64,000 nucleotides of DNA from Bacteroidota bacterium (GCA_030147525.1 JASBVF010000014.1:1-64000); one strand, 5' to 3'. Counted from the stretch's first letter, positions 51,845-62,645 are shown. Notes: generated by a model not told the origin, from the sequence alone. Program-made: numbers and translations.

Positions 51845-54364
51845 ATGAATCCAACTGTAAAGAAATTTGCACCCCACATCATCGCTTACGTCATCCTGCT
51901 GGCGTTGGCGTTTGTTCGCTTTGCCCCGGCCGTTTTCGAGGGCAAGACGCTGCAACAGTCCGATAACTTGCAAGCCTTTGGCATGCAGGGTGAAATGCTG
52001 AAAATTGAAGCTGAAACAGGCGAACTGCCGCTCTGGACCAACTCCATGTTCGCCGGAATGCCGGCTTACCAGATTCTCTACCCGCACAAAGGTTTGATCC
52101 AGTACGTGTCCAAAACCTTCCTCCTGGGCAACGGCATGGCGCCCGCTCACACCGGCATTTTACTCATGATGGCCGGCTTTTACCTGTTGCTCATCGTGCT
52201 CCGGGTCGACTGGCGAATCGGCATCATCGGGGCCATAGGTTTTGGACTGGCGGCCAATCACATGGGGCTGGTGGAGGCCGGTCACTCGACCAAGGTCATC
52301 GCTGCGGCCTACTCGGCGCCGATTCTTGCCGGGTTAATTCTCACGTTTCGGGGAAAATACTGGCTTGGCGGCGGGCTTACCGCACTGTTCACGGCGCTGC
52401 AACTATTCGCCAATCACGTGCAGGTGACTTACCTTTTTTTCCTTTCGCTGGTGATTTTCGGAATCGTTCAGCTGGTCCACGCTATCAAAAGTGGTGAAAT
52501 ACCAAATTTCATCAAAGCTGCCGTCGTATCACTGGTGGCAGTGGGGCTTGGTGTAGCCTGCAACGCCGGCCGCATCATGACGACCCAGGAATACGCCGCC
52601 GAAACGATCCGTGGTACCTCTGAATTGACAAATAAAGGAAACAGCAGCGGCTCCAGCGCACAGGAAGGCGGCGGACTTTCCAAAGATTACGCCTTTGCCT
52701 GGAGCTATGAAAAACTGGAATCTTTCAACCACCTGATCCCCAATTTTAAAGGTGGCAGCAGTACGGAAAATTTCGTCAGCGATCCCAATAGCGCCACGCT
52801 GGCGGCTCTGCGCCAACTGAACAACAATGAGCAGGCGAATCAAATCGCCCAGATGGCGAGCCACTACTGGGGCGACGTGCCTTTCACCGGAGGGCCGGTG
52901 TACATGGGCGCCGTGTTCATTTTCCTGTTTTTCCTGGGAGCTTTCCTGGTGAAAAAACCACTGAAATGGTACATCATCGCATCAGTCATTTTCACCATCA
53001 TGCTTTCATGGGGCAGGAACTTTTCGGCGTTTAATTATTTAATATTCGACACCCTGCCGTTTTTCAATAAATTCAGGGATGCCACCACGGCACTCGGCGT
53101 CACCAACCTCATGGTCGTCCTCCTGGCAGCGCTTGGTCTTCAGGCGTTTTTTGACAAAAATACGGAAGCAAGTGAGCGGAATGCCGCCCTGCTGAAAGCA
53201 GGTGGCGTCACCGGCGGCCTGATTTTGCTGGGCCTGGTCCTGAGTTTTGGTTTTGATTATGTAAAACCCGGCGACGAGCTACCCGCAGCAGTTGCAGCTG
53301 CCCTGGCCGAAGACCGTGCGAGCCTGCTTCAGGCTGACGTGCTGCGCTCGTTCGGTTTCGTACTGGCAGCTTTCGGCGTGCTTTGGTTCTGGCTGAAAAA
53401 CAGCTTTGGCGCAATCTGGGCCGTCATCGGTGTGGGCTTGCTGGCCACGATCGATATTTGGGGCGTGGGCACACGTTTCGTCAGCTCGGAGGATTACGTT
53501 TCGCTGGCTGACAAACAGCGCATAACTGCACCTACTGAGGCCGATGAACTGATCAACAAAGACGTAGATCCGTACTACCGGGTGGCTGACTTCCGTCGCA
53601 ATCCTTTCACCAATGCTTTCACTTCGTACCATCACCTGAGCATGGGCGGCTACCACGCCGCCAAGCTGATGCGCTATCAGGAAATGATCGAGCGCTACCT
53701 CGGCGATCCACAGAAAAATCGCCACATCTACAGCATGTTCAATGCGAAATATTTCATCAACCAGAACGACCAGGTCATCCCTAATACCGATGCCCTGGGC
53801 AATGCCTGGTTCGTACAAAAAATGCTGACCGCCCCGAACGGCGATGCTGAAATCGCAGCACTGGCCAACTTCGACCCTTCCGAAACAGCGATTATTCAGG
53901 AAAAATACCTGGGCGACCTGAAGGACTTCCAGATACAGTACGACAGCAATGCCACCATCGAACTGAAAAGCTACCACCCGGATGAAATGGTGTACACCTA
54001 CTCTGCCGCTACTGACCAACTGGCTGTTTTTTCTGAAATGTATTACCCGCCTTCAAAGGGCTGGAGTATGTACATCGACGGCCAGAAAGCGCCGGATTTC
54101 ACCAAAGCCAATTTCACGCTGCGGGCTGCCAAACTGCCGGCCGGCCAGCACGAACTGAAAATGGTCTTCGAGCCGAAAACCTACGCCAACGGTGAAATGA
54201 TCTCGCTGATCGCCTCCGTTGTCGTACTGGCGCTGACGGCCTGGGGAATCTTCTGGTTCTCAAAAAACTACAACTGGCCCGAACCGGCTAACCTGCCGGA
54301 AGCTGAGACTACCGCTGCAAGGCAGCCGGCGAGGAAAACGGAGTCGAAGCGAAGGAAAAAGTAG
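51845..54364 (+). CDS. YfhO-like multi-pass membrane protein
   Basis: The 839-aa protein has a dozen or more membrane helices spread over residues 8-540 and a final helix near 785. A long extracytoplasmic domain (about 550-770) has strands such as YYRVADFRRNPFTNAFT. Early landmarks of the YfhO family are LWTNSMFAGMPAYQILYP and LVEAGHSTKVIAAAY. YfhO-type proteins look like GT-C glycosyltransferases and are tied to glycosylation of lipid-linked polymers, but this protein's substrate is unknown. The C-terminus is lysine/arginine-rich. It is transcribed alone from the candidate promoter at 51766. Confidence 0.85.
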   Translation: MNPTVKKFAPHIIAYVILLALAFVRFAPAVFEGKTLQQSDNLQAFGMQGEMLKIEAETGELPLWTNSMFAGMPAYQILYPHKGLIQYVSKTFLLGNGMAPAHTGILLMMAGFYLLLIVLRVDWRIGIIGAIGFGLAANHMGLVEAGHSTKVIAAAYSAPILAGLILTFRGKYWLGGGLTALFTALQLFANHVQVTYLFFLSLVIFGIVQLVHAIKSGEIPNFIKAAVVSLVAVGLGVACNAGRIMTTQEYAAETIRGTSELTNKGNSSGSSAQEGGGLSKDYAFAWSYEKLESFNHLIPNFKGGSSTENFVSDPNSATLAALRQLNNNEQANQIAQMASHYWGDVPFTGGPVYMGAVFIFLFFLGAFLVKKPLKWYIIASVIFTIMLSWGRNFSAFNYLIFDTLPFFNKFRDATTALGVTNLMVVLLAALGLQAFFDKNTEASERNAALLKAGGVTGGLILLGLVLSFGFDYVKPGDELPAAVAAALAEDRASLLQADVLRSFGFVLAAFGVLWFWLKNSFGAIWAVIGVGLLATIDIWGVGTRFVSSEDYVSLADKQRITAPTEADELINKDVDPYYRVADFRRNPFTNAFTSYHHLSMGGYHAAKLMRYQEMIERYLGDPQKNRHIYSMFNAKYFINQNDQVIPNTDALGNAWFVQKMLTAPNGDAEIAALANFDPSETAIIQEKYLGDLKDFQIQYDSNATIELKSYHPDEMVYTYSAATDQLAVFSEMYYPPSKGWSMYIDGQKAPDFTKANFTLRAAKLPAGQHELKMVFEPKTYANGEMISLIASVVVLALTAWGIFWFSKNYNWPEPANLPEAETTAARQPARKTESKRRKK

Positions 54365-54380
54365 GGCGAAAAGTGTAATG

Positions 54381-54438
54381 GTTTAAAAGTTGAAGGGTTT
54401 AATGGGCCAAGCGCCATTAAACCCTTCAACTTTTAAAC
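54381..54438. repeat. Perfect 25-bp inverted repeat between convergent genes
   Basis: Bases 54381-54405 and 54414-54438 are exact reverse complements (GTTTAAAAGTTGAAGGGTTT and onward) with an 8-base loop. The hairpin lies between the convergent YfhO-like and epimerase genes, 17 bases from each gene end, and so may end both transcripts although it has no T-run. Confidence 0.8.
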
Positions 54439-54455
54439 CCCTCTCCCCCGCTTCC

Positions 54456-55643
54456 TCATTTCACCGAAAACCGGTACACCGATGTCGTCCGGTACGTCTC
54501 TCCCGGTTTCAACAACACGGAGGGGAACTGCGGCTGGTTCGGCGAGTCGGGAAAATGCTGGGTTTCCAGGCAAAAGCCGGAGCGGAAATTGTACACTACT
54601 CCACCCTTGCCTGTTAAAGTTCCATCCAGAAAATTCCCGGTGTAAAACTGTACGCCCGGCTCCGTCGTCAGCACTTCCATGACCCGGCCGGTTTGCGGTT
54701 CGTACACCGATGCGGCGAGTTGAGGGGCTTCGTTTCCTGCCTCTTTTTTCAGAACCCAGCAATGGTCGTAGCCTCCGGCGATTTTCAGTTGGGCGTTCTC
54801 TGCCCCGATATCCTTCCCGATGGGTTTAGCAGTTTGAAAATCAAACGGACCACCGTTCAGTGGTTCGGGTTTACCGTTGGGGATCAGCGTTTCATCCACC
54901 GGTAAAAATGCATCGGCGTGAAGCGTCAGTTCGTGGCCGTTGACGTTGCCGGAGGGATCACCGGTGAGGTTGAAGTAGGCGTGGTTGGTGAGGTTTATGA
55001 CGGTGTTTTTGTTCGTGCTGGCGTGATAGTCAATCCGGAGCTCATTGTCGTTGGTAAGGGTGTAGTCCACACGGGTTTGGAGGGTGCCGGGATAGCCTTC
55101 CTCTCCGTCCGGGCTGACCCTGGAAAGTTTCAGGGTGACGCCGTTCTCATCTTCGCCGGTTTCCGCCTGCCAGATTTGTTTGTCGAAACCTTTCAGGCCA
55201 CCGTGGAGGTGGTTGGGCCCGTTGTTGGCGGCGAGCTGGTACTCCTTTCCGTCGAGGGTGAATCTTGCTTTCGCAATGCGGTTGCCGAAGCGGCCGATGA
55301 TGGCGCCAAAGTAGGGATGCGTATCGAGGTAAGGCGCCAGCGAATCGAAACCGAGCACGATGTCGGCCATTTTACCCGTGCGGTCCGGCGTTTTTAGTGA
55401 AACAATGATGCCGCCGTAGTTGATGATTTTCACTTCCACCCCGTTTTTGTTGGTCAAAGTGAAAAGATTGACGGGATTGCCGTCCGGCAGTGTTCCGAAG
55501 GGATTTTGTGTGATGGTAGCTTTCATGATAGATGTCGTGTTTGCTGTTTCGTTTGACTGCTGATGCCCCGGCTGACAGGCCGATATCAGGGCGCAAATGT
55601 AACAAGCAGCGAAGAAGTACCGGGAGTGAGGCATTTTTTTCAT
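54456..55643 (-). CDS. galM: Aldose 1-epimerase (mutarotase), lipoprotein form
   Basis: The 395-aa product has a lipoprotein signal (ICALISAC, cysteine near residue 23) followed by a complete mutarotase domain. The family segments NGPNHLHGGLKGFDK, NLTNHAYFNLTG and GFCLETQHFPDSPNQP carry the active-site histidines and the catalytic glutamate. It interconverts alpha and beta anomers of sugars, here presumably in the periplasm or at the outer membrane. The divergent neighbour is a GH127 arabinofuranosidase, which suggests joint use in degrading arabinose-containing glycans. Confidence 0.93.
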   Translation of the reverse strand: MKKMPHSRYFFAACYICALISACQPGHQQSNETANTTSIMKATITQNPFGTLPDGNPVNLFTLTNKNGVEVKIINYGGIIVSLKTPDRTGKMADIVLGFDSLAPYLDTHPYFGAIIGRFGNRIAKARFTLDGKEYQLAANNGPNHLHGGLKGFDKQIWQAETGEDENGVTLKLSRVSPDGEEGYPGTLQTRVDYTLTNDNELRIDYHASTNKNTVINLTNHAYFNLTGDPSGNVNGHELTLHADAFLPVDETLIPNGKPEPLNGGPFDFQTAKPIGKDIGAENAQLKIAGGYDHCWVLKKEAGNEAPQLAASVYEPQTGRVMEVLTTEPGVQFYTGNFLDGTLTGKGGVVYNFRSGFCLETQHFPDSPNQPQFPSVLLKPGETYRTTSVYRFSVK

Positions 55644-55835
55644 TTTTTTGTGAGATATTGGAAAGAGGGGTGGATGGTTTTATAGTTTTATGGTTTTGGG
55701 GTTCTCAGGTTTTCGTAAGGGCGCCAAAGCATTTTTACTATGAAGTTTCAGCCCCCTGGAGCCATTGAACCTAAGAACCATAAAACCCCAAAACCCTCCC
55801 CATTTCAGAAACGATTTTCAAAAAACAAAACTACC

Positions 55836-58274
55836 ATGAAAAATTACCTCCTGATACTTGCCATTTTACCCCTGAGCCAAATTGCCTTGAGCCAATCCGT
55901 CACTTTCCCGGTGAAGCCCGTCCCTTTCACCGAGGTAAAAATCGCTGACAATTTCTGGGCGCCCCGCATCGAAACTGTGCGCAAAGTCACCATCCCCTAC
56001 GCACTGGAACAGTGCGAAGAGACGGGCCGGGTGAAGAACTTTGAAATAGCCGGCGGCTCGGCTACCGGCGCTTTTTGCACAAAATATGCCTTCGACGATT
56101 CCGACGTTTACAAAATCATCGAAGGCGGCGCCTACTCGCTGCAATTTCAGGCTGACACGGCGCTGGAAAACTACGTGGACCGCCTGATCGATAAAATTGC
56201 CGCTGCGCAGGAGCCCGACGGTTACCTCTACACCTGGCGCACGATTTACGACAAAGAAAAAGCGGCAGGCGTGGTGAAGGAAGCCACCAAAGGCCAGTTC
56301 CACCGTGGCAGCGACACTCGCTGGGAGCGGGTCGATCAGCACAGCCATGAGCTTTACAACATGGGCCACCTCTACGAAGCGGCGATAGCCTACTACCAGG
56401 CGACCGGCAAACGAAAACTGCTGGACGTGGCGCTGAAAAATGCCGATCTCGTGGATAAAACTTTTGGCTGGGGAAAGCTGGAAAAAGCCACCGGCCATCA
56501 GGAAATCGAGATCGGGCTGGTGAAACTCTACAACCTCACCAACGAAAAACGCTACCTCGATCTCGCCAAATTCTTCCTAGACGTGCGGGGCTACGGCGAG
56601 GCCTACATGCAAAACCATCAGAAAGTGACCGAACAGCGTGAAATCGCCGGCCACGCCGTGCGGGCCTGTTACATGTACGCCGCCATGGGCGACATCACCG
56701 CCCTCACCGGCAGCGAGGAATACATGCCCGCCCTGAACGCCCTTTGGGAGGATGTGGTGGGTAAAAAAATGTACGTCACCGGCGGCATCGGATCAGCGGG
56801 CAGCAACGAGGGTTTCACCGAGCCTTACGATCTGCCCAACTTCAGTGCCTACTGCGAAACCTGCGCCTCCATTGCTTTCGTGCTTTGGAACCACCGCATG
56901 TTTCAACTCACCGCCGACGGCAAGTATATCGACGTGATGGAACGCACGCTGTACAATGCCCTCAACGCCGGGCTTTCGCAGACGGGCGACCGCTTTTTTT
57001 ACCCAAACCCGCTGGAAAGCCGCAAAAATGTGGAGCGCAGCCCCTGGTTTGCCTGCGCCTGCTGCCCGTCGAATGTGGCGAGGTTCTTCCCGTCGCTGCC
57101 CGGCTACGTGTATGCCAAGCGGGGCAACGAGGTGTACGTGAATCTTTTCACCACCAGCGAAACCACGGTGGAAAACGTGAACAGCCGCCTGCAAATCATC
57201 CCGGTGACCATTTCACAGGAAACCAATTACCCCTGGGACGGCCGGGTCAACATCACGGTGAACCCGCAGAAACCGAATACTTTCACCCTGAAAATCCGCA
57301 TCCCCGGCTGGGCAAGGGGCGACGCCGTTCCGGGTGACCTTTACTCATTTCAAGCAAAAGACAACAGCCAGATCTTCCTGAAAGTGGATGGAAAAGTTAT
57401 GCCGGTCGAAGTCCGCAACGGCTACGCCATCATCGAGCGGAAATGGCGCAAAAACGACGTGGTGGAACTGGCCCTGCCCATGCCCGTGCGCCACGTGACC
57501 GCCAACTCCAAAGTTGAAGCAGATGCCGATCGCCTGACCTTGCAACGGGGCCCGCTGGTGTACTGTCTCGAAGGCAGGGACCAGTCCGACCCACGGGTGC
57601 TGAATGTGTTGGTGGAAAGCGAGGCGGAGGCCACGGCCCAATTTGAAACTAACCTGCTCGGCGGTGTGCAAACGCTGAGCCTCGACGGATTTTTGGTTAA
57701 AAACAAAACCGCACCCGACCAGGGCGAAACAGACAAGCTGAAACTCAAAGCCATCCCCTACTACGCCTGGGCTAACCGGGGCCGTGACAACATGCTCGTC
57801 TGGCTGCCGTACAGCTTCCGGGCTGCCCGGCCAGTAGCGCTACCAACGATTGCCAGCAAGAGCAAGGTCAGTGCATCAGAAGGTGCCAACGGTCCGCTCG
57901 AAAGCGTTGCCGATCAGTACCTGCCGGGAAATTCGGCGGATAAGGAAAATTCGTTTGTGCATTGGTGGCCAAAGTTTGGGACAACAGAATGGCTGCAATA
58001 CGATTTTGAAAAACCGGAACAGGTCGGCACCGTGCGGGTGTACTGGCTCGACGACGAGGCCACCGGCGGCGGCTGCCGGGTGCCAGCTTCCTGGCAGGTG
58101 CTATACCTCGAAGGCGGGGAATGGAAACCAGTTTATCACGAAATTGGCTCGCCGATGAAAAAAGACGGTTGGTGCGAACTGAACTTCGAACCCGTGCGCA
58201 CGTCGGCGCTCCGGCTGGAAATCACCGGCCAGGAAGGCATGTCGGTCGGCGTGCACGAGTGGGAAGTGGATTGA
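55836..58274 (+). CDS. GH127-family beta-L-arabinofuranosidase (DUF1680)
   Basis: The start at 55836 gives a signal peptide (LLILAILPLSQIALSQ). The ATG at 55740 lies in repeat-like DNA and is rejected. In the 812-aa protein an (alpha/alpha)6 barrel spans about residues 25-450. Glu341 and Cys343 (YCETCASIAF) with Cys409 and Cys410 (CACCPSN) match the zinc-binding Glu-Cys3 site and cysteine nucleophile known for GH127. A C-terminal beta domain (about 680-812) resembles a carbohydrate-binding discoidin fold. It should release L-arabinofuranose from plant or algal glycoproteins. The exact linkage cannot be read from the sequence. Confidence 0.93.
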   Translation: MKNYLLILAILPLSQIALSQSVTFPVKPVPFTEVKIADNFWAPRIETVRKVTIPYALEQCEETGRVKNFEIAGGSATGAFCTKYAFDDSDVYKIIEGGAYSLQFQADTALENYVDRLIDKIAAAQEPDGYLYTWRTIYDKEKAAGVVKEATKGQFHRGSDTRWERVDQHSHELYNMGHLYEAAIAYYQATGKRKLLDVALKNADLVDKTFGWGKLEKATGHQEIEIGLVKLYNLTNEKRYLDLAKFFLDVRGYGEAYMQNHQKVTEQREIAGHAVRACYMYAAMGDITALTGSEEYMPALNALWEDVVGKKMYVTGGIGSAGSNEGFTEPYDLPNFSAYCETCASIAFVLWNHRMFQLTADGKYIDVMERTLYNALNAGLSQTGDRFFYPNPLESRKNVERSPWFACACCPSNVARFFPSLPGYVYAKRGNEVYVNLFTTSETTVENVNSRLQIIPVTISQETNYPWDGRVNITVNPQKPNTFTLKIRIPGWARGDAVPGDLYSFQAKDNSQIFLKVDGKVMPVEVRNGYAIIERKWRKNDVVELALPMPVRHVTANSKVEADADRLTLQRGPLVYCLEGRDQSDPRVLNVLVESEAEATAQFETNLLGGVQTLSLDGFLVKNKTAPDQGETDKLKLKAIPYYAWANRGRDNMLVWLPYSFRAARPVALPTIASKSKVSASEGANGPLESVADQYLPGNSADKENSFVHWWPKFGTTEWLQYDFEKPEQVGTVRVYWLDDEATGGGCRVPASWQVLYLEGGEWKPVYHEIGSPMKKDGWCELNFEPVRTSALRLEITGQEGMSVGVHEWEVD

Positions 58275-58290
58275 CTCCGAAACTGATATT

Positions 58291-58381
58291 TTCTCCCGCA
58301 GATTACGTAGTTGAACGCTGATAAACCATTGAATTTCTATCAGTTAAAAATCTGCGACCATCTGCGTGATCTGTGGGAGAA
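58291..58381. repeat. Imperfect inverted repeat after the GH127 gene
   Basis: TTCTCCCGCAGATTACG at 58291-58307 faces CGTGATCTGTGGGAGAA at 58365-58381, its reverse complement with two mismatches. The CGCAGATTACG style is that of extragenic palindromes seen in many genomes. The gap to 58674 contains no supported gene. Confidence 0.6.
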
Positions 58382-58674
58382 TGATCAGAAACCTATTTGC
58401 GGCAGCAAAAAAAAGTACCGTCTGCAGGAAAATTTACCATAAATTACCATATTCGCCTCCTCTGGCAAAAAAATTGGTTATTCCTATTCACTGCAACCTG
58501 TGCTTTAGTTTTTTAGCACGGTCAGAGCGGTTGCAATTTCTCCCCCCGCCACTTCCCCCCGGATTTTAAAAGAAGATGAAAAGAAGGCAAGACCTGCCCG
58601 TCCTCCCGGCAGCATGAACGCAGCGGACTGCTGTTTTCATTTTCTCTTTTTTCATTTCACAGACACACACTATC

Positions 58675-61600
58675 ATGAGAAGAAGAATCTTCCTGCCTGT
58701 TCTGTTTTTTGCTGTTACCTGCTCGCTGGCCAGCGCTCAGTTGAGCATCAGCGTTCAGGTTACCAATGCAACCTGTTCTTCCAATGGTAAAATCAGCGTC
58801 ACCGCAAGCGGCGGTTCGGGGAATTACACCTACCAACTGTCCGGCAGTTGCCTCGCCAACACTTTGCTGCAGCAAATGCCGGTTTTCAACAACCTGAAAC
58901 CCTGTGTATACTCGATACTTGTGACGGACGGCGTGACGGGTGCGTTCGCAGCAGAGGAGGTAACTGTCGGTGGTAATTATCAAAGTCCGCAACTTACGCT
59001 TGACTGCGGGGGCTGCGATATCGAAGCACAGGTGACGGGGGGAAAGTTTCCTTTTACTTATGCCATCTCAACGGCCGGGCTCGACGGACCTTTTCAGAGT
59101 AATTTTCCAATCTGGAATCCTGTTTTTTCAAATGTCCCGTCCGACAGCGTGTACTGGATCAGGGTGACGGATGCCTGCGGCAATATCGCCGTGGAAGCCT
59201 GCCAGTCAGGTAGCAACAACATCAAAGGATTCAGCTACGAAACCAATGCAGACGGCAATATCGAGGTAACCAACGTGAATGGCGGAAGCAGCCCTTTCAC
59301 CTACACCATCGAATCAACGAATGGCACTTTTACGAACAACACCGGCATTTTCCCTCCGGATCAGTGGGGTTGCGATATGAAGGTTTATATCACGGATGGT
59401 TGCACTGAATACTCAAAAGGTGTAACCGTAAAACCGGAACCCGGAACCTCCTGTACGAACTTTGCCGACGGCACGGCAACAATTGACACCGTTTTTAATG
59501 GCGTACCGCCCTACACTTTCGTTTGCCAGACTCCGCAGGGAACTTTTACTTTTGATACGAGTGAAATGACGGGACTGCCAATCAACAGCGAATATTATCA
59601 GTTTCAGATCATTGATGCCTGCGGCAACAAAAGCAATACTTTTTTTAAACAGCAAAAATATCCGATTTTCAAGCAGGAGCCCGCCGATTGCAACAGTACC
59701 AAGCTTGATCTTTTCACCTTCGATGGCGGCTGCGTCGGTGGTTTTGATGCGGATAGCTGGCCGGTTCAGGTGGATTGCATTTCCTGCACGCCGGTGCAGT
59801 CCGGCGTCATCACCGGCACGGGTGATATCCTGACTTTTGAAGGAAAAAAACCGGGCGAATGGGTTATTTCTGTCGAAGACGGCTGCGGCGATCACATGAG
59901 TTGCTACGACACCGTAAAGCTGGAGCTTAAACCAAAGTGCGATTCACTGGAAGCCCGGCTGATCGACCGGTTCATCTGCGATAACTTTACCGTTTCCGAC
60001 CGGCCGATGCAAACCGGCGATGCGTTTTTTGTTTTAAAGGACAAAGTCGGAATCGTGTTGGACTCCAATCAAATTGGTCGCTTCTTTATTCCGGCACAAG
60101 GTGAATATACCGTTTCACTGAACATCCCCGGATGCGGATTTTACACCGCCAAAATTGAGATCGGAGATGCGCCGCCGGTTAACCCGACCATGCATACCTA
60201 CATCTCCAATACGGTTATTGACGGGAGTTGCACAACAGTTTACCAGCTGCTGATCAATCCAAAAGAAGGACCGTACACACTCAGCGGCGGGCCGCAGAAT
60301 ATTTCCATCCTGGTGGATGACGCTTACCTGATCGGCACCTGCCAATGGTATAGTGTTGCGAAGCTGCCGCCCGGTCAGTATCAGCTTTCGCCGCTTTCAA
60401 ATTGTGGCGTGAAAGACATCAACCTGCCTGCCCCGGATTTTAACCTGCAAGCTACGCCGTCGGGCAATTGTCCCGGCAGCGGCGCCATCACTGTCAACGG
60501 CGGCAATGATTTGACCTGGTGGAAAGATTGGGCGCTGGCCAACAATGCCACCATCGACTGGCCCGGCAACCTGCTCGACCGGTACAGCCTCGACGTGGTG
60601 AACAACGGAAGCAACAACAGCATCAGCGGTTCACCCTACACGTTTTGGAACGTGCAGCCCGGCCCTCACACGGTTTACCTTTACACTTTCAATTCCGGTT
60701 GCCCGATCGACACGGTGGAGGTGGTGGTTCCGGTGGCTGAGCCTATGAAAATCGAAGCATCCAGCGGCGTCATTTGCGACGGAAAAGATACGACTTCACT
60801 GGTGCTGGAAATGCTGACGGGCAAACCGCCTTTCATTATCGAACAATTGGATTGCGAGAACCTGAGTAAAGTTATTGCAACCTACACGGCAAATGACTTT
60901 GAATATATCGTGCCGAATGTCACGACGGGGGATTATTGTTACCGGGTCATCGACAGCTGTGTTATCAGCCTCGACCATCAGTTTTCCGTGCAACATTATC
61001 AGGATGAAGTGGATATATTTTATAACTGCGATAATACCGTCACGTTTCATGTGGATAGTTTAAATGCCAGCTATCAATGGCTCATGCCTGACGGGGCTAT
61101 TATTGGCAATTCTCATCAGCTTACTTTGCCCAATGTTTCACCCGGCACGGAATATACTGTTTTGGTGGATATAGGCACTTGTATCATTTCACGAAGTGTA
61201 ATTATGCCGGCTGTTGATATACTGCCAACAGTGACCGTAACAGGCGAGCCCTATTTCTGCGAAGGAGATACCGTTATACTCACTGCCATATCTGATGCAG
61301 GAACTTTTAAATGGAGCACAGGTACTTCGCAAAATGCTGAACTTGCCGTGACACAGCCCGGTAATTATATTGTGACAGTTACCAATGATATTGGATGCAT
61401 TGCGACGGGCTCATTTCATCTCCAACTTGATCAGCCTGAAGCAGTGATTGAAGTTTTAAGCGGAGGAAACGGATATGGTCTCAATTGTTACGGCGATAGC
61501 AACGGCATATTACAGGCTGAGCCGGTGATTGGATTTGCACCTTTTACTTTTGTATGGTCAAATGCAGCAACAACACAACAAATTACGGAACTTCAGGCCG

Positions 61601-62448
61601 GTGAATATTCAGTCACCATTACTGATTCGCTGGGTTGCCGGGGCAGTAAAAATATCATCTTGACAGAGCCTGATATATTGCTACCTAACATTACATCTAC
61701 ACAACCAAAATGTTATGGAGATGAAGATGGGCGTATTGAAATCAGCGGTTGGAGTGGCGGAGCCGGTATGTTAAATGCCAGCTTAAACGGCTCGTACGCT
61801 GTTCTTGCGCCGGTAAAATTTAATTACCTGCCTCCGGGGGAATATCACCTGGAGATATGGGATGGTAACGGCTGCCGGGCTGATACCAGTTTTACGTTTC
61901 CCGTATTAAACGAATTATTGCTCGAACTGGGCGAAGATCTCGATATCGAACTGGGCGACAGCATTCGCCTCGAACCCTTCCTTAACTTTTGGCCGGTGGA
62001 TAGCTTTGTTTGGAACAGTAATGATCCCGCCCCGCTGAACGAACTTTCGGCCCTGCGGGCGCCGGTGGAAAATGCGTACTATCAGCTACAGGTTTGGGAT
62101 GAAAACGGCTGCATGGTGGAGGATAAAATCCTGGTGAAAGTGGATCAAAAACGCCGGGTTTACGTGCCCAACGCCTTCTCGCCCAACGGCGACGGCACCA
62201 ACGACTATTTTACCATGTACGTCCGGTCGAGTGCGGTGCGCAGCATCCGCCATTTTCAGGTGTTCAGCCGGTGGGGGGAGAAGGTTTTCGACCGGACTGA
62301 ATTTCAACCCAACAACGACCAACTCGGCTGGAACGGCACGCTCGACGGGCGTTACGTCATGCCGGGTGTGTATGTCTGGAAAGCAGAAATCGAATTCGTC
62401 GATGGCAAAGTGGAGGTGATGACGGGGGATGTGATGGTGATAAGGTGA
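58675..62448 (+). CDS. T9SS type B cell-surface protein (1257 aa)
   Basis: The ATG at 58675 opens a signal peptide (LPVLFFAVTCSLASAQ). The body is made of cysteine-paired beta domains, including SprB-like units (ATCSSNGKISVTASGGSG near the start, YGDSNGILQAEPVIG and CYGDEDGRIEISGWSGG near the end). The C-terminal 95 residues are the type B sorting domain (VPNAFSPNGDGTNDYFTMY, FSRWGEKVFDR). It is the fourth such protein in this window, and all four end with closely similar sorting domains. A surface adhesin or matrix role is inferred. No enzymatic motif was seen. Confidence 0.9.
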   Translation: MRRRIFLPVLFFAVTCSLASAQLSISVQVTNATCSSNGKISVTASGGSGNYTYQLSGSCLANTLLQQMPVFNNLKPCVYSILVTDGVTGAFAAEEVTVGGNYQSPQLTLDCGGCDIEAQVTGGKFPFTYAISTAGLDGPFQSNFPIWNPVFSNVPSDSVYWIRVTDACGNIAVEACQSGSNNIKGFSYETNADGNIEVTNVNGGSSPFTYTIESTNGTFTNNTGIFPPDQWGCDMKVYITDGCTEYSKGVTVKPEPGTSCTNFADGTATIDTVFNGVPPYTFVCQTPQGTFTFDTSEMTGLPINSEYYQFQIIDACGNKSNTFFKQQKYPIFKQEPADCNSTKLDLFTFDGGCVGGFDADSWPVQVDCISCTPVQSGVITGTGDILTFEGKKPGEWVISVEDGCGDHMSCYDTVKLELKPKCDSLEARLIDRFICDNFTVSDRPMQTGDAFFVLKDKVGIVLDSNQIGRFFIPAQGEYTVSLNIPGCGFYTAKIEIGDAPPVNPTMHTYISNTVIDGSCTTVYQLLINPKEGPYTLSGGPQNISILVDDAYLIGTCQWYSVAKLPPGQYQLSPLSNCGVKDINLPAPDFNLQATPSGNCPGSGAITVNGGNDLTWWKDWALANNATIDWPGNLLDRYSLDVVNNGSNNSISGSPYTFWNVQPGPHTVYLYTFNSGCPIDTVEVVVPVAEPMKIEASSGVICDGKDTTSLVLEMLTGKPPFIIEQLDCENLSKVIATYTANDFEYIVPNVTTGDYCYRVIDSCVISLDHQFSVQHYQDEVDIFYNCDNTVTFHVDSLNASYQWLMPDGAIIGNSHQLTLPNVSPGTEYTVLVDIGTCIISRSVIMPAVDILPTVTVTGEPYFCEGDTVILTAISDAGTFKWSTGTSQNAELAVTQPGNYIVTVTNDIGCIATGSFHLQLDQPEAVIEVLSGGNGYGLNCYGDSNGILQAEPVIGFAPFTFVWSNAATTQQITELQAGEYSVTITDSLGCRGSKNIILTEPDILLPNITSTQPKCYGDEDGRIEISGWSGGAGMLNASLNGSYAVLAPVKFNYLPPGEYHLEIWDGNGCRADTSFTFPVLNELLLELGEDLDIELGDSIRLEPFLNFWPVDSFVWNSNDPAPLNELSALRAPVENAYYQLQVWDENGCMVEDKILVKVDQKRRVYVPNAFSPNGDGTNDYFTMYVRSSAVRSIRHFQVFSRWGEKVFDRTEFQPNNDQLGWNGTLDGRYVMPGVYVWKAEIEFVDGKVEVMTGDVMVIR

Positions 62449-62645
62449 GGGGATTTACGATTTTGGATTTTGGATTTTAGATTTCTGTCGGTAGCAATTG
62501 CCAATGGCCGGTTGAGACAAAAGCAATTTTTTCATTTTAGCCTGCCTGGAAAGCCACAGATGCAAATTGATTTTTCAAAGTGCTTCTGTGAAATCCACAG
62601 AGGCAATATTTTTTTTGGTTCTGTGTGATTTTATGTGGGTAAACA

